A stretch of 64,000 bases of DNA. It comes from Aminobacter sp. J41. Lineage in GTDB: Bacteria; Pseudomonadota; Alphaproteobacteria; Rhizobiales; Rhizobiaceae. The stretch spans positions 56,132 through 120,131 of the forward strand of contig NZ_JAGL01000011.1 of the NCBI RefSeq assembly GCF_000526635.1, given 5' to 3'. The translations under genes were made by a program, and so were the position numbers. The notes beneath the pieces were generated by a model, which saw only the letters and a list, made by a program, of their open reading frames with translations, ran no database searches and had not been told where the DNA came from. Position 1 is the stretch's first letter. The number at the start of each line of letters is the position of its first letter. Shown in pieces: positions 27,253 to 36,511 of the stretch.

Positions 27253-27568
27253 CGCCCTGCTCCTTGCGAACAGCGCGCTTGGCACGGAAGAAGCGGACGA
27301 GCAGCCCAAGTGACCACCAGGCGCACAGGCTCGCCGCGGCCGAGCCCATCAGCACCAGCTCGTAAGGGCCCAGCTTGTCGTCGATGCCGAGTTCGGTCGC
27401 GATCTTCAGCCCCACCGTTCCGCCAAAGACGAGGCCGCTGGCGACGCCGATGCCGAGCCGGATTGCTGCTTCGCGGCGGGTGACCGGCAAGAGATACGCC
27501 AGCGAGATCGCAGACCCCGCGGCCGCTCCGCCGGCTCTGGCCGTCCATAGCAAGACCGTATCGTTCAT
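27245..27568 (-). CDS. GTA gp3.5 homologue: small membrane protein (DUF6107-like)
   Basis: Protein of 107 residues with three hydrophobic stretches (about 12-28, 36-53 and 72-92) and a basic end (RFFRAKRAVRKEQ). A small membrane protein between portal and protease genes corresponds to RcGTA gp3.5. Start at ATG 27568 (MNDTVLLWTARAGG) chosen, 10 bases after the portal stop; a TTG/ATG further up would overlap the portal. Role unknown. Confidence 0.75.
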   Translation of the reverse strand: MNDTVLLWTARAGGAAAGSAISLAYLLPVTRREAAIRLGIGVASGLVFGGTVGLKIATELGIDDKLGPYELVLMGSAAASLCAWWSLGLLVRFFRAKRAVRKEQGDE

Positions 27569-27578
27569 GATGATATCC

Positions 27579-28733
27579 TCAGCTGCGCGGGCCATAGCCC
27601 ACCGCCTCCCGCTTTTCGTCGTCCGTCAGGAAATCTGCCGCGCCGATCCGCGACCACAGCGCCTCGCGCTCCAGCGCAAGGCCGTCGATCTGGTCAGCGT
27701 CGAAGGAAAGCCGCAGGCTGCTGCCGAAGCGCGGCACAAGGAAGGCCGACAGTTCCGCCGCCGTCCGCGCCACGAGCGGCAGCACGGTCATGCGGTAGAA
27801 GGCACGGTTCGCTTCCTGATAGTTAGCGTAGGTGTTGTCTCCCGGAATGCCGAGGATCATCGGTGGCACGCCGAAGGCGAGCGCGATCTCGCGGCTCGCG
27901 CCGTTCTTGGCCTCGCCGAAGTCCATGTCCTTCGGCGTCAGGCCCATCGCCTTCCAGTCGAGCCCGCCCTCGAGCAGCATCGGACGTCCGGCGCGCGCGG
28001 CACCCGTGTAGCCTTCCTCAAGCTCGCTCTTCAGCCGCTCATATTGTTCCTCGGTGAGGTTGCCCCCGTCCTTCGGCGCATAAACCAGTGCGCCGGACGG
28101 CCTTGCCGAGTTGTCCAGCAATGCCTTGTTCCAGCGCCCCGCCGCATTCTGGATGTCGAGCGCCATCAGCGCCGCCTGCAGCGGCGGGAAACCGTAGAGG
28201 TCGTCGAGCGGGTGGAAGAGCCGCAGGTGCAGCGCGGACCCCTCGCGCTCGCTGCCGAGCAGAATCCGGCGCTTCTTCTCTCCCTGCCGCTGTTCGAGCG
28301 CCACGGGCCAGCCGCTCGCATCGGTGACGACCGACACATGGTCGGGCCGCAAGAGATGCAGTTCGCGCGTCTCGCCAGCTTCGACCAGCTCGACATAGGC
28401 GTTGCCGGACATCAGCAGGTGCCCGTACAGCACCTCCATGAAGCTCGCTCCCGAGCAGCGCGGGTTCGGCCGCGCCAGAAGTTCCAGCAGCGGATGCTCG
28501 CTCACCTCGCTTTGCTGTTCATAGAGCAGCCACGGCACCGATGCTGCCGCCTCGGCAATCAGCCGCACGCAGCGGTGCACCGTCGGGTTGCGCATGAACC
28601 CTTCGCGCGCCAGCGTCGCATAATCGCGCCGGGTCCAGGCGGCATCTCCCTGCGCATGCAGCGCGACGAAGCCATAGACGCCGTCGCCCTTGCGCTCGAC
28701 CTTCGGCCGAGCCCATGGCCAGTTCCAACCCAT
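27579..28733 (-). CDS. GTA gp3 homologue: portal protein
   Basis: HK97-family portal protein of 384 residues, the dodecameric ring through which DNA enters the head. Features: NPTVHRCVRLIAEAAASVPW near the start, GNAYVELVEAGETREL, NAAGRWNKALLDNSARPSG, and IALAFGVPPMILGIPGDNTY followed by NYQEANRAFYR. Intact. It begins 12 bases after the end of the terminase frame. Confidence 0.94.
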   Translation of the reverse strand: MGWNWPWARPKVERKGDGVYGFVALHAQGDAAWTRRDYATLAREGFMRNPTVHRCVRLIAEAAASVPWLLYEQQSEVSEHPLLELLARPNPRCSGASFMEVLYGHLLMSGNAYVELVEAGETRELHLLRPDHVSVVTDASGWPVALEQRQGEKKRRILLGSEREGSALHLRLFHPLDDLYGFPPLQAALMALDIQNAAGRWNKALLDNSARPSGALVYAPKDGGNLTEEQYERLKSELEEGYTGAARAGRPMLLEGGLDWKAMGLTPKDMDFGEAKNGASREIALAFGVPPMILGIPGDNTYANYQEANRAFYRMTVLPLVARTAAELSAFLVPRFGSSLRLSFDADQIDGLALEREALWSRIGAADFLTDDEKREAVGYGPRS

Positions 28734-28745
28734 TGTCGAGATCCG

Positions 28746-30091
28746 TTAGCTGAAGTTTCTGACACGCGGCCGGCCGGAACCGCCCAGCAGCAATTCGCTC
28801 AGCGCCCAGACGAGCGCGTCCACCCGGTCGGGCGACCGGCCGCCAGAAAGCCCGTCGGGCCCGAAATCCCACATCTCGTCCTCGAGTTCGGGAAAGCGCC
28901 GCGCATGCACCACGCGGCCCTGCGCATACAGCGCCGCGACCGGCTCTGCGCGCAGCCACTTGCCGCGGCTTGCCCGCACTTCCCTGACCGGCACCGTGGC
29001 GTCCACCGTCCGCAGCACCGCCGTCACCATGTCCCCCCTTGGTTCACTTCGGCGACGATCGCATCGGCTTCGTACTGGTGAAACAGCGCCACTACTCTGC
29101 CTGCCCAGTCCTGCGGCCGGGCCGCGTTCAGCGTTGCGTCCTGCTGCACCACCGCGATTCCCTCGTCATCCACGCCAGCGACGATGATCCCGCAGGCGTC
29201 GGAGCTCTTCCGCGAAGACGCCGGCGGGTCGACGGCAACCACGATGCGCCGCAACTCGCCATGCTGCCCATGCGTCTGTTCCAGCAAGTCCCGCGTCCAC
29301 AGCGCGTCCTGCCGGTCATCGATCAGTTCGCCGTCGAGCTCCTGCCGCCCGAGTCGCGAGCCGGCATATTGCGCCTCGATCGCCTCGATGAACCCTGACG
29401 CCAGGTTCTCCTCGTTCTCCCGCGTTCGCATCTGGGTCAGATAGAATTTCGGATCGCTCAGCAGCCGCTTCACCAGCGGCACCGGCTTCGGCGTCGTCGT
29501 CACGATCTGCCGCGGCATCGGCCCGAGCCGCAGGCCGAACTGCAGCATGTCGAAGCATTCGACCGCGTTCTTCCACTTGGCGACCTCATCGCACCATGCC
29601 GCTTCGAACTGCGGCCCGCGCAGGCTCTCCGGATCTTCCGAAGAGAACGCCTGCGCCACCGCCCCGCTGTCCCACAGCAGCCTGCGCCGCGTCGGCTCGT
29701 AGCGTGGCCGGTCGCGGCGCGAGATCGTCGCGATCCCGGACGGCCCCTCGATCATCACCTCGCGCACGTCTCCCAGCGTCTCGGCTACCAGCGCGATCCG
29801 GCCATACCTGACATCCCTTGGTGTGAAAGGCGGCAGCCCGCGCACCAACGCGCTCACCCATTCCGCCCCCAGCCGGGTCTTGCCCGACCCGCGTCCGCCC
29901 ATCACCAGCCAGTTCGGCTTTTCTGCCCCCGGCCGGTACTGTGCCCCGCGCGCGCTGCCTGCCCACTCATGGGCCAGCGTCACGATCTGCTGCGGGCTGT
30001 ACTCCTTCTCCAACCATTCTCTCAGCGAGATATCGGGCCAGCTCCACGATCTTCCGGTCGAGCCGGTCGAGAAGGTCTGCGACGTTGGCAT
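28746..30091 (-). pseudogene. GTA gp2 homologue: large terminase with a -1 frameshift
   Basis: DNA-packaging ATPase/nuclease. The first frame (to 29024) has the ATPase: Walker A MGGRGSGKTRLGAEWV, Walker B region FEAAWCDEVAKW, and early nuclease residues (IVVAVDPPAS). At 29033-29038 a run of six G on the coding strand turns NQGG-DMV, expected from homologues, into NQGGTW and a stop; one more G would restore the frame. The second frame (29030 to 28746) carries the C-terminus with SPDRVDALVWALSEL, the last RuvC-type nuclease Asp. The start is unclear: 30091 overlaps gp1 by 125 bases, and TTG 30013 is an alternative. Confidence 0.88.
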
Positions 30092-30452
30092 CGCTCGTTA
30101 TCTGCCTTTCGCGCGCCTCGTCGTCATCGCGCGTCGTCTCGAAAATCCTGAGGAGCGTCTTCACGCTGGTTGAGAGGTCCGAGACCGCCTTGTCCGCGCC
30201 CGGCTCATCTTCGGCGGGATTGAGCTCGATGCGCTCGGCCTTCTCCAGCAACCGGTCGCGCAGCCTGGCGATCCGCTCGCTGCGGCTCAGCCCCTGCGCC
30301 ACGCCCGAAACCCGCCAGCGCTCCCGTCGCGCGGTACGCTCGAGCGTCGCCGTGCTGACGCCGCAGGCCTGCGCCATGCGCTCGAACGTCAGCGGCGCGC
30401 CTTCCATCAAGGCACGCCGGGCCGCCCACGCGGCATTTGCCCCATGGCTCAT
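29967..30452 (-). CDS. GTA gp1 homologue: small terminase-like protein
   Basis: Protein of 161 residues starting at ATG 30452 (MSHGANAAWAARRALMEGAP). An N-terminal helix-turn-helix region (LTFERMAQACGVSTATLERTARRE) precedes a long helical, partly coiled-coil segment (RLRDRLLEKAERIEL...DLLDRLDRKIVELARYL), as in RcGTA gp1, the small terminase. First gene of the cluster; its end overlaps the large terminase start. Intact. Confidence 0.85.
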   Translation of the reverse strand: MSHGANAAWAARRALMEGAPLTFERMAQACGVSTATLERTARRERWRVSGVAQGLSRSERIARLRDRLLEKAERIELNPAEDEPGADKAVSDLSTSVKTLLRIFETTRDDDEARERQITSDANVADLLDRLDRKIVELARYLAERMVGEGVQPAADRDAGP

Positions 30453-30725
30453 TCCTGTTCCCGAAATCTGGAAAATCCGTCGCGAAAGAAACCAGCGACC
30501 CGCTGGAAGGTGCCTCACCGGCACACGTTTCCGACCATAGCCAAACGCTACCAAAGCACCGTCACGGTGTCAAGAATATATTCCTATATCTTTTCACATT
30601 TTCTGACACGCTCTTCGCGCCGCTTGCCGCCTGCCGGGAAATCGGCAACAACAATCGATGGTTGATCCTTCAACGGGCGCGTAGGGCGCGGCCTTCGAAG
30701 GTTTCGTTGCGTGGGCGCGATCTGG
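30453..30725. promoter_or_regulatory. Divergent promoter region between GTA cluster and penicillin-binding protein
   Basis: About 270 bases without a supported gene, separating the divergently transcribed gp1 and PBP genes. The middle (30560-30605) is distinctly AT-rich for this genome (tatattcctatatc, tttcacattttctg). It should contain the GTA operon promoter and the PBP promoter. I see no convincing full CtrA box (TTAA-N7-TTAA) there. Confidence 0.45.
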
Positions 30726-32867
30726 ATGAATAATCCTCAGAAGGAAAAGAAGCCGGCCTCGCGATTGGCAACGAAACTGCTCGCGTTCGACGCGTGGCTC
30801 GACTCGTCCCTCTACGAAGCCGGCTTTAAGGCTGGCGAAGCCTGGGAAAACATCACGATCTTCTTCCGCCGCTTCCGCGTCTCGGGCTGGAAGCGCGCCT
30901 TCTTCGAACTCGGCAGCGAAGGCTTTACGCTTGGCACGCTCGGCTGCATCGTCATGCTGGCGCTTGCGCTGCCTGCCTTCGAGGAGACCGCGAAGGACTG
31001 GCGCAGCCAGGGCGACTTCGCCGTCACCTTCCTCGACCGCCACGGCAACGAGATCGGCCAGCGCGGCATCATCCAGCGTGATTCCGTCCCGGTCGACGAG
31101 CTGCCCGACCATCTCATCAAGGCGGTGCTCGCCACCGAGGACCGCCGCTTCTTCGACCATTTCGGCATAGATTTCATCGGCCTCTTCCGCGCCCTGTCCG
31201 AGAACGTGCGCGCGAACTCCGTCGTCCAGGGAGGTTCCACGCTGACGCAGCAGCTGGCAAAAAACCTCTTCCTGACCAACGAGCGTTCGATGGAGCGCAA
31301 GATCAAGGAAGCCTTCCTTGCGCTCTGGCTTGAGTGGAACCTGACCAAGAAGGAAATTCTGCAGCTCTATCTCGATCGCGCCTATCTCGGCGGCGGCACC
31401 TTCGGCATCGCGGCTGCGGCCGATTTCTACTTCGACAAGAGCGTCAAGGAACTGACTCTCGCCGAGGCAGCGATGATCGCCGGCCTGTTCAAGGCGCCGG
31501 GCAACTACGCCCCGCACATCAACCTGCCGGCCGCACGCGGCCGCGCCAATGTCGTGCTGTCGAACATGGTCGATTCCGGCTTCATGACCGAGGGCCAGGT
31601 GCTGCACGCACGGCTGCATCCAGCCACCGCCGTCGACCGCGGCGACCGCGACAGCCCGGATTATTTCCTCGACTGGGCCTTCGAGGAGGTGAAACGGGTC
31701 GCGCCGAAGAACAGCCCGCGCTCGCTCGTCGCGCGCACCACCATCGACATGAACATCCAGAAGGCGGCGGAGGAATCGCTCGAATTCCACCTGCGCCAGT
31801 ACGGCAAGTCCTACCGCTTCGCCGAAGGCGCCGTCGTCGTCATCGAGAACAACGGCGCGGTGCGCGCGGTCGTCGGCGGCAGCGACTATGCGCGCAGCCA
31901 GTTCAACCGCGCCACCAAGGCGCTGCGCCAGACCGGTTCGTCCTTCAAGCCCTATGTCTATACGGCGGCGATCGAAGCCGGCTTCACCCCGCAGTCGATC
32001 GTCTCCGACGCGCCGATCAGCTGGGCGGGCTGGTCGCCGCGCAACTACAGCCGCGGCTTTGCCGGCCGCGTCACGCTCGCCGACGCGCTCATTCGCTCGC
32101 TCAACACTGTTCCGGTGCGTCTCGCCAAGGAGCATCTGACGATCCCCGTCATTACCCAGAAGGCGAAGGACATGGGCGTCGAGAGCGAGCTCAATGGCCA
32201 CCGCACCATGGTGCTCGGCACGTCCGGCATGACGGTGATGGACCAGGCGACCGGTTACCTCACCCTCGCCACCGGCGGCTACACCGGCAGCCGCCACGCC
32301 ATCACCCAGCTGCTCACCCACGCCGGGGAAGTGGTCTACGACCATGCGCGCGATGCGCCGCAGCCGCGCCGCACCGTCACCGAGGAAGCCGCAGCGGCGA
32401 TGAACCAGATCATGGTGCAGATCCCGGAGACCGGCACGGCCCGCCGCGCCGCGCTGCCCGGCATCCGCTCCGCCGGCAAGACGGGGACGGCGCAGGCGTA
32501 TCGTGACGCCTGGTACATCGGCTACACCGGCAACTACACCGCCGCCGTCTGGCTCGGAAACGACGACTATTCGCCCACCCTCAATATGACCGGCGGCTCG
32601 GTGCCGGCCATGGTCTGGCAGCGCCTGATGGCCTATGCCCATCAGGGCATCGAACTTAAGCCCATCCCCGGCATCGAAAAGCCATTCCTCGAGCAGAAGC
32701 CCGATCAGGCAGTGGCATCAGTCAATGGCGAGGGAGAGACGGAGATCGAGCGCCCCGCTGTCCTGTCAGCCCGCACGACGAAATTTCTGCTCGACCTGTC
32801 CGAAACCTTCCGTAACGCCCCGCCAATCTCGGTTCCCGAGACGCCAGAAACCCTTTCTGCCCTGTGA
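30726..32867 (+). CDS. Class A penicillin-binding protein (transglycosylase/transpeptidase)
   Basis: Bifunctional peptidoglycan synthase of about 713 residues anchored by one helix (about 74-90). The GT51 transglycosylase domain has ATEDRRFFDHFGID, QGGSTLTQQLAKNLFL and LQLYLDRAYLGGGTFGI; the transpeptidase has TGSSFKPYVY (catalytic Ser405), RSLNTVPVRLA and SAGKTGTAQAYRDAW. ATG 30726 (MNNPQKEKK) is preferred over ATG 30711. PBP1A/1B-like; which rhizobial paralogue cannot be decided from motifs. The gene diverges from the GTA cluster. Confidence 0.92.
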   Translation: MNNPQKEKKPASRLATKLLAFDAWLDSSLYEAGFKAGEAWENITIFFRRFRVSGWKRAFFELGSEGFTLGTLGCIVMLALALPAFEETAKDWRSQGDFAVTFLDRHGNEIGQRGIIQRDSVPVDELPDHLIKAVLATEDRRFFDHFGIDFIGLFRALSENVRANSVVQGGSTLTQQLAKNLFLTNERSMERKIKEAFLALWLEWNLTKKEILQLYLDRAYLGGGTFGIAAAADFYFDKSVKELTLAEAAMIAGLFKAPGNYAPHINLPAARGRANVVLSNMVDSGFMTEGQVLHARLHPATAVDRGDRDSPDYFLDWAFEEVKRVAPKNSPRSLVARTTIDMNIQKAAEESLEFHLRQYGKSYRFAEGAVVVIENNGAVRAVVGGSDYARSQFNRATKALRQTGSSFKPYVYTAAIEAGFTPQSIVSDAPISWAGWSPRNYSRGFAGRVTLADALIRSLNTVPVRLAKEHLTIPVITQKAKDMGVESELNGHRTMVLGTSGMTVMDQATGYLTLATGGYTGSRHAITQLLTHAGEVVYDHARDAPQPRRTVTEEAAAAMNQIMVQIPETGTARRAALPGIRSAGKTGTAQAYRDAWYIGYTGNYTAAVWLGNDDYSPTLNMTGGSVPAMVWQRLMAYAHQGIELKPIPGIEKPFLEQKPDQAVASVNGEGETEIERPAVLSARTTKFLLDLSETFRNAPPISVPETPETLSAL

Positions 32868-32974
32868 GCAGTTCATGCGCGTGACCGAAACGCCTTGACA
32901 ATCGGAGCCTGTCTGGCGACCGCTTGGTACTTCGTCGTCCGAACCTGCCTGAAAGCGTTACGGTCCATCCCTGA

Positions 32975-33556
32975 ATGCTGAAGTCGATTTTCCTGACAGC
33001 TCTGGCAGTTGCGATCGCCCTCGGGGGCGGTGCCGGCAGCGTCTGGCTGGCTCTGGATTCGGATTTCGAGTTCGACACCGTCACGGTCGGCGACTGGTCG
33101 GCGTTTCCCTCGCGCGGCACACCTGACGCGGATCCTTATGCCAAGGCCCGCTTCTCCCGCACGGCCGACCTTGCGCTCGGTCGCGGCGAAGGCCTCACCT
33201 TCACCGCCCGTCACGATGCAGACGGCGAGCCGCTTCGCGGCAGCTGCACCTACCGGCTTGAAGGCCCGACGCCCTCCGCGCGCTTCTGGACGCTCCACGC
33301 GCGCGATGTCGAGGATCGGTTGATAGAGCCTGCCTCCAATCGTGCTTCGGCGCTTCACTCCTATGCCGTGCTGCGCCAGCAGGACAACACCGTCGTCACC
33401 CTCGTCTCGCGTCACCCGCAGCCAGGCAACTGGCTTGCCGTACGTCCGGGCGAGTTCAGCCTCGTCCTCTCGCTTTACGACACCGCCATCTCGTCCAGCT
33501 CGCGCATCGGCGAGGTCGAACTGCCGCGCATCATCCGCGAGGGCTGCGATGGGTAG
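32975..33556 (+). CDS. DUF1214 domain envelope protein
   Basis: Protein of 193 residues: N-terminal signal anchor (about 4-26), then a beta-rich periplasmic domain (DADPYAKARFSRTADLALG, GEPLRGSCTYRLEG, ARFWTLHARD). DUF1214 proteins usually occur with DUF1254 domains, and here the next gene is DUF1254-like and overlaps by eight bases (ATGGGTAG). Function unknown. Confidence 0.8.
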   Translation: MLKSIFLTALAVAIALGGGAGSVWLALDSDFEFDTVTVGDWSAFPSRGTPDADPYAKARFSRTADLALGRGEGLTFTARHDADGEPLRGSCTYRLEGPTPSARFWTLHARDVEDRLIEPASNRASALHSYAVLRQQDNTVVTLVSRHPQPGNWLAVRPGEFSLVLSLYDTAISSSSRIGEVELPRIIREGCDG

Positions 33557-34088
33557 GCTGCTTCACGCCCTCGTTCTCGGCGTCATCGGCGCGGCGATCG
33601 TCCACATCGCGATCCTCCTGATGGTGCCTGAGTTTTCCGTCCGCGACGCCTGGTCGAGCCTTTCCCAGCGCAGCAATTATTACACCATGACGCGGCTCGA
33701 TAAGCTCGCCGGCCAGCAGCTGATCGACTCCATCGACCCGCTCTTCCTCGCGAGCGCCTGCCGCTTCGATCTCTCGGAAGGCGTCGTTCACCTCACAGGC
33801 GAAGGTAAGGTCCCCAACTGGTCGATCTCGGTCTACGACCGCGCCGGCCAGAACGTCTTCAGCCTCAACGACCGCTCGTCCTCGGCAGGCCAGCCGGACT
33901 TCGTCATCGCGACCACGTCGCAGATGGTGGAAATGCGCAATGCGCTGCCCCCCGAGTTCAGCCGCTCGGTGTTCATCGAGGCAGACATTGATGAGGGGAT
34001 CGTCGTCGCGCGTGCCTTTGCGCCGGACGCAAGCTGGCACCCGACCGTGTCCAACTTCCTCCAGAGCTTCAGCTGCACGTCGCACTGA
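33549..34088 (+). CDS. DUF1254-like envelope protein
   Basis: Protein of 179 residues with an N-terminal membrane anchor (about 5-24) and a domain containing RLDKLAGQQLIDSIDPLFL, then ACRFDLSEGVVHL and PNWSISVYDRAGQNVFSLN, as in short rhizobial DUF1254 proteins. It overlaps the DUF1214 gene by eight bases, so the two are probably partners. Longer fused DUF1254-DUF1214 proteins exist in other bacteria. Function unknown. Confidence 0.75.
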   Translation: MGRLLHALVLGVIGAAIVHIAILLMVPEFSVRDAWSSLSQRSNYYTMTRLDKLAGQQLIDSIDPLFLASACRFDLSEGVVHLTGEGKVPNWSISVYDRAGQNVFSLNDRSSSAGQPDFVIATTSQMVEMRNALPPEFSRSVFIEADIDEGIVVARAFAPDASWHPTVSNFLQSFSCTSH

Positions 34089-34099
34089 CGCGCGAGGTG

Positions 34100-34282
34100 C
34101 TAGTTCGTGCCGGCCTTCTTCCGCCGCGCGGATGATCTTCGCTTTCCCGGCTTGAGGTCGACTTCATCCGACCACCGTTCGTAACGCACGCCGGGGAAGA
34201 TCACGATCTCGGCGCCCTTTCCTGGCCGCCTCGCCTTCTGGCGAGTGCCGGGGCGACACTCGAACTGCAGAATTGTAGCCAT
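34100..34282 (-). CDS. Small basic hypothetical protein
   Basis: Sixty residues, strongly basic at the end (PGKRRSSARRKKAGTN), starting MATILQFECRPGTRQKARRP. No signal or membrane segment. It converges with the DUF1254 gene, 11 bases from its stop. I recognise no domain; the composition suggests nucleic-acid or ribosome contact, but this is a guess. Confidence 0.55.
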   Translation of the reverse strand: MATILQFECRPGTRQKARRPGKGAEIVIFPGVRYERWSDEVDLKPGKRRSSARRKKAGTN

Positions 34283-34352
34283 GACCTGCGCCTCTTACGG
34301 TTCACCGGAGCAAACGCTACGCCTCCGGTGCAGATTATCGCGCAGAAGACAG

Positions 34353-34368
34353 TTAACGCACCGCTAAC
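34353..34368. promoter_or_regulatory. CtrA-box-like sequence before the DUF2336 gene
   Basis: TTAA, seven bases, then CTAAC: one mismatch to the alphaproteobacterial CtrA consensus TTAA-N7-TTAA(C). It lies in the intergenic space between the small basic protein gene and the DUF2336 gene. Such 7-of-8 matches also arise by chance. Confidence 0.3.
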
Positions 34369-34382
34369 AAATATGGCGTAAT

Positions 34383-35333
34383 TTGACTCATCCGATCTGG
34401 CCGTATGGCCACTCGGGTTGTGTCAGTAGTCTTGCGTATCGGCGTGTATTCGTGAACCCTTCGCGTTCCTCCCTGCCCAGTTCATACCGCGCAGCCGGAC
34501 GACCCGAACGTCTTCTCAGGTCCGCTATCAGCGCCTTCTGCTCAATCCCGAGGCCGACCCGCCGCGAGATCATCCAACTCGACGACCTTGCCGTACCGCT
34601 GCTCGACTTCGCCTCCGACGAAACGCTGCGCTATGTCTCGGCAGCCCTATCCGACCTTCCGTACGCGCCGCCGCGTCTCGTCCGCCGCCTCGCGGCACTT
34701 CCCGCCGAGATCTCGGCACCGATCCTGATGCGCTCGCCTGTGCTGACCGACATCGACCTCGTGGCGCTTATCGGCCGCCACGGCGTCTCGCATGCCCGTG
34801 CCATCGCGGCACGCCCCAACCTCGATGAGCGCATCGCCCAGCTGATTGCCTCGATCACAAGGCTCGAGCGCAGCGCACCCGACAAGGCCGAGCAGACGCG
34901 CGATCAGCTGCGCGCCATGATGCGCCCTGTCGATACCCTTGAAGAGGACGAGCAGGACGCCGAGGTTCATCAGGAACCGGGCTACGAGAGCCTGAAGGCC
35001 GCTGCCCTTACCGGCCGTGCCCACGAGTTTCACCGCGCTCTGTCAGTTGCCATCGGCATCAGCGTCCACGGCGCCCGCCAGATCGTCGAAGCGAACGAGC
35101 GCGCCTATTTGCTGGCGTGCCTGCGCGTTCTGGAGCTCTCCGAAGAGCAGGCGTTCCTGATTTGGAAGTGCGTGCGCCCGCACGGCATCTACACGGCAAG
35201 CGCCATCGCCGACTTCCTGCACGCCTACGAGCAGATGGACGGCCACAAGGCCGAGCGGATCGTCGGGGAATGGCGCACGCTCGATCGCGCCGCCAACAGC
35301 CCCGGCCGCAAGGCGGCGCTCAGAGCGTCCTGA
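34383..35333 (+). CDS. DUF2336 domain protein
   Basis: Up to 316 residues, helical and repeat-like: LDDLAVPLLDFASDETLRYV, then APPRLVRRLAALPAEISAPI and HARAIAARPNLDERIAQLI resemble the HEAT-like repeats of DUF2336 proteins, widespread in alphaproteobacteria. The C-terminal half (QEPGYESLKAAALTGRAHEF, AYLLACLRVLELSEEQAFLI) is also helical. The first about 40 residues look less conserved and a start further in (near 34452, GTG) is possible. It converges with DUF1491 and overlaps it by 14 bases. Function unknown. Confidence 0.7.
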   Translation: MTHPIWPYGHSGCVSSLAYRRVFVNPSRSSLPSSYRAAGRPERLLRSAISAFCSIPRPTRREIIQLDDLAVPLLDFASDETLRYVSAALSDLPYAPPRLVRRLAALPAEISAPILMRSPVLTDIDLVALIGRHGVSHARAIAARPNLDERIAQLIASITRLERSAPDKAEQTRDQLRAMMRPVDTLEEDEQDAEVHQEPGYESLKAAALTGRAHEFHRALSVAIGISVHGARQIVEANERAYLLACLRVLELSEEQAFLIWKCVRPHGIYTASAIADFLHAYEQMDGHKAERIVGEWRTLDRAANSPGRKAALRAS

Positions 35334-35667
35334 CGCTCACCAGTTCCTTGAAGGTCGTGTCGTCGACCTCAAGCTCGATCACCCAAATATCCGGGTCGAA
35401 CCGCATTTCCCGTTCCAGCCGCTTGTCGATCTCGTCCGGATCAAATGTCCGCGCGACCTCGGTAAACAGTCGTTCCTCCGGCCGCCCCTCGTCATAGCTT
35501 GTTTGCGGTGCTGGGCCGTAGAGGGTCGTCTCCCCCATCCGGTCGCGCACGAGAATCATGATCGCCCCGGCCTCGGTAGCGCCGCGGCGCACGACTGCCG
35601 CGTACCCGCCGCTCGCGAAGGCGCGACGGGTCAGCGCTGAAACCCATAGATCGGAAGTGACTCTCAC
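35320..35667 (-). CDS. DUF1491 family protein
   Basis: Protein of 115 residues matching DUF1491: RVTSDLWVSALTRRAFASGG, then RRGATEAGAIMILVRDR and REMRFDPDIWVIELE. Cytoplasmic, function unknown. It follows the peptidoglycan-binding protein gene after 12 bases on the same strand, so probably one transcript with it and the kinase. Confidence 0.88.
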   Translation of the reverse strand: MRVTSDLWVSALTRRAFASGGYAAVVRRGATEAGAIMILVRDRMGETTLYGPAPQTSYDEGRPEERLFTEVARTFDPDEIDKRLEREMRFDPDIWVIELEVDDTTFKELVSVRTL

Positions 35668-35679
35668 CGGGAAGTCGTA

Positions 35680-36511
35680 TCAGTCCGTCAGGCCGATGTC
35701 GCGCATCTTGGCGTAGAGCGCTTCATCAGGCTCGCCCGTCTGCGGCAGGCCGAACAGCGACTGGAACTCGATGATCGCCTTGCGCGTCCGCGGCCCCACG
35801 ACGCCATCTTCCTCGATGCCGTCATTGCCGAACGCCTTCAGGCCTGCCTGGATGCGGCGGATCATCTGGTCGCCTCCGCTCGGCTTCGCCGACGACGTTT
35901 CGATGAGATCGGTACCCGGCGAGCCTGCCGGCAGTTGCGGCGCCGAGGTCATCGAGCGCGGCGCAGCACCCAGCTGCGACAGCAGCGCGTCGTCGATCTC
36001 GGCACCACCGCCGAGGCCGACGATCCGACGGTAATTCTCGATGGCCGCGCGCGTCTGCGGCCCGTTCAGTCCGTCGACCGTGCCGGAATAGAGGTTGAGA
36101 CCGGAGAGAATGCGCTGCACTTCCTCGACAACCGGATCACCCGTGCGCACAACCGCCTGCTGCGGTGCCGGGGCAGGTGCCAGGTCCGGCAGCTGCGGGG
36201 CCGCCGAGGGGGTCGCGCCCGACTGCTTCACGGCAGCAACCTGGTTCTGCACCGGCTCCTGCGCCGCGCTGCGGTCGAGGCGGATGATTGTCTCCGGACG
36301 TGCCGGCTGGGCGCCCGACGGCAACGGACGCGTCGCGAAGAACGCACCGTCGTGCGCATGCGGCTGGTACCAGATCGCATTGGCCGTGACATAGGAGAAG
36401 GCGACGGCAAAGGCGGTCAGCCCGCCCACCGCAAAGCGATGGCGCATGAGGAAGGCGCCGAGGCCGCCTGCCTCGTCCTCCTCCTCGTAAATATCCGCCG
36501 GTCGCCGGCCG

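Larger units (their letters stand above)
16151..30452 (-). mobile_element. Rhodobacter-type gene transfer agent (GTA) cluster, with lesions
   Basis: Continuous minus-strand block with homologues of RcGTA gp1 to gp15 in canonical order (terminases, portal, gp3.5, protease, capsid, adaptor, stopper, tail terminator, tail tube, gp10, gp10.1, tape measure, distal tail, hub, peptidase, 'megatron'), many joined by 4-base overlaps. A holin-like gene closes the block. GTAs are domesticated phages that package random host DNA. Three genes are disrupted: large terminase, major capsid and tape measure. No integrase, replication or repressor genes are present, which separates it from an ordinary prophage. 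Confidence 0.9.

Noticed and set aside
30594..32642. Long minus-strand frame of 682 codons
   Set aside because: It is antisense to the clearly conserved penicillin-binding protein and has shadow-type composition.
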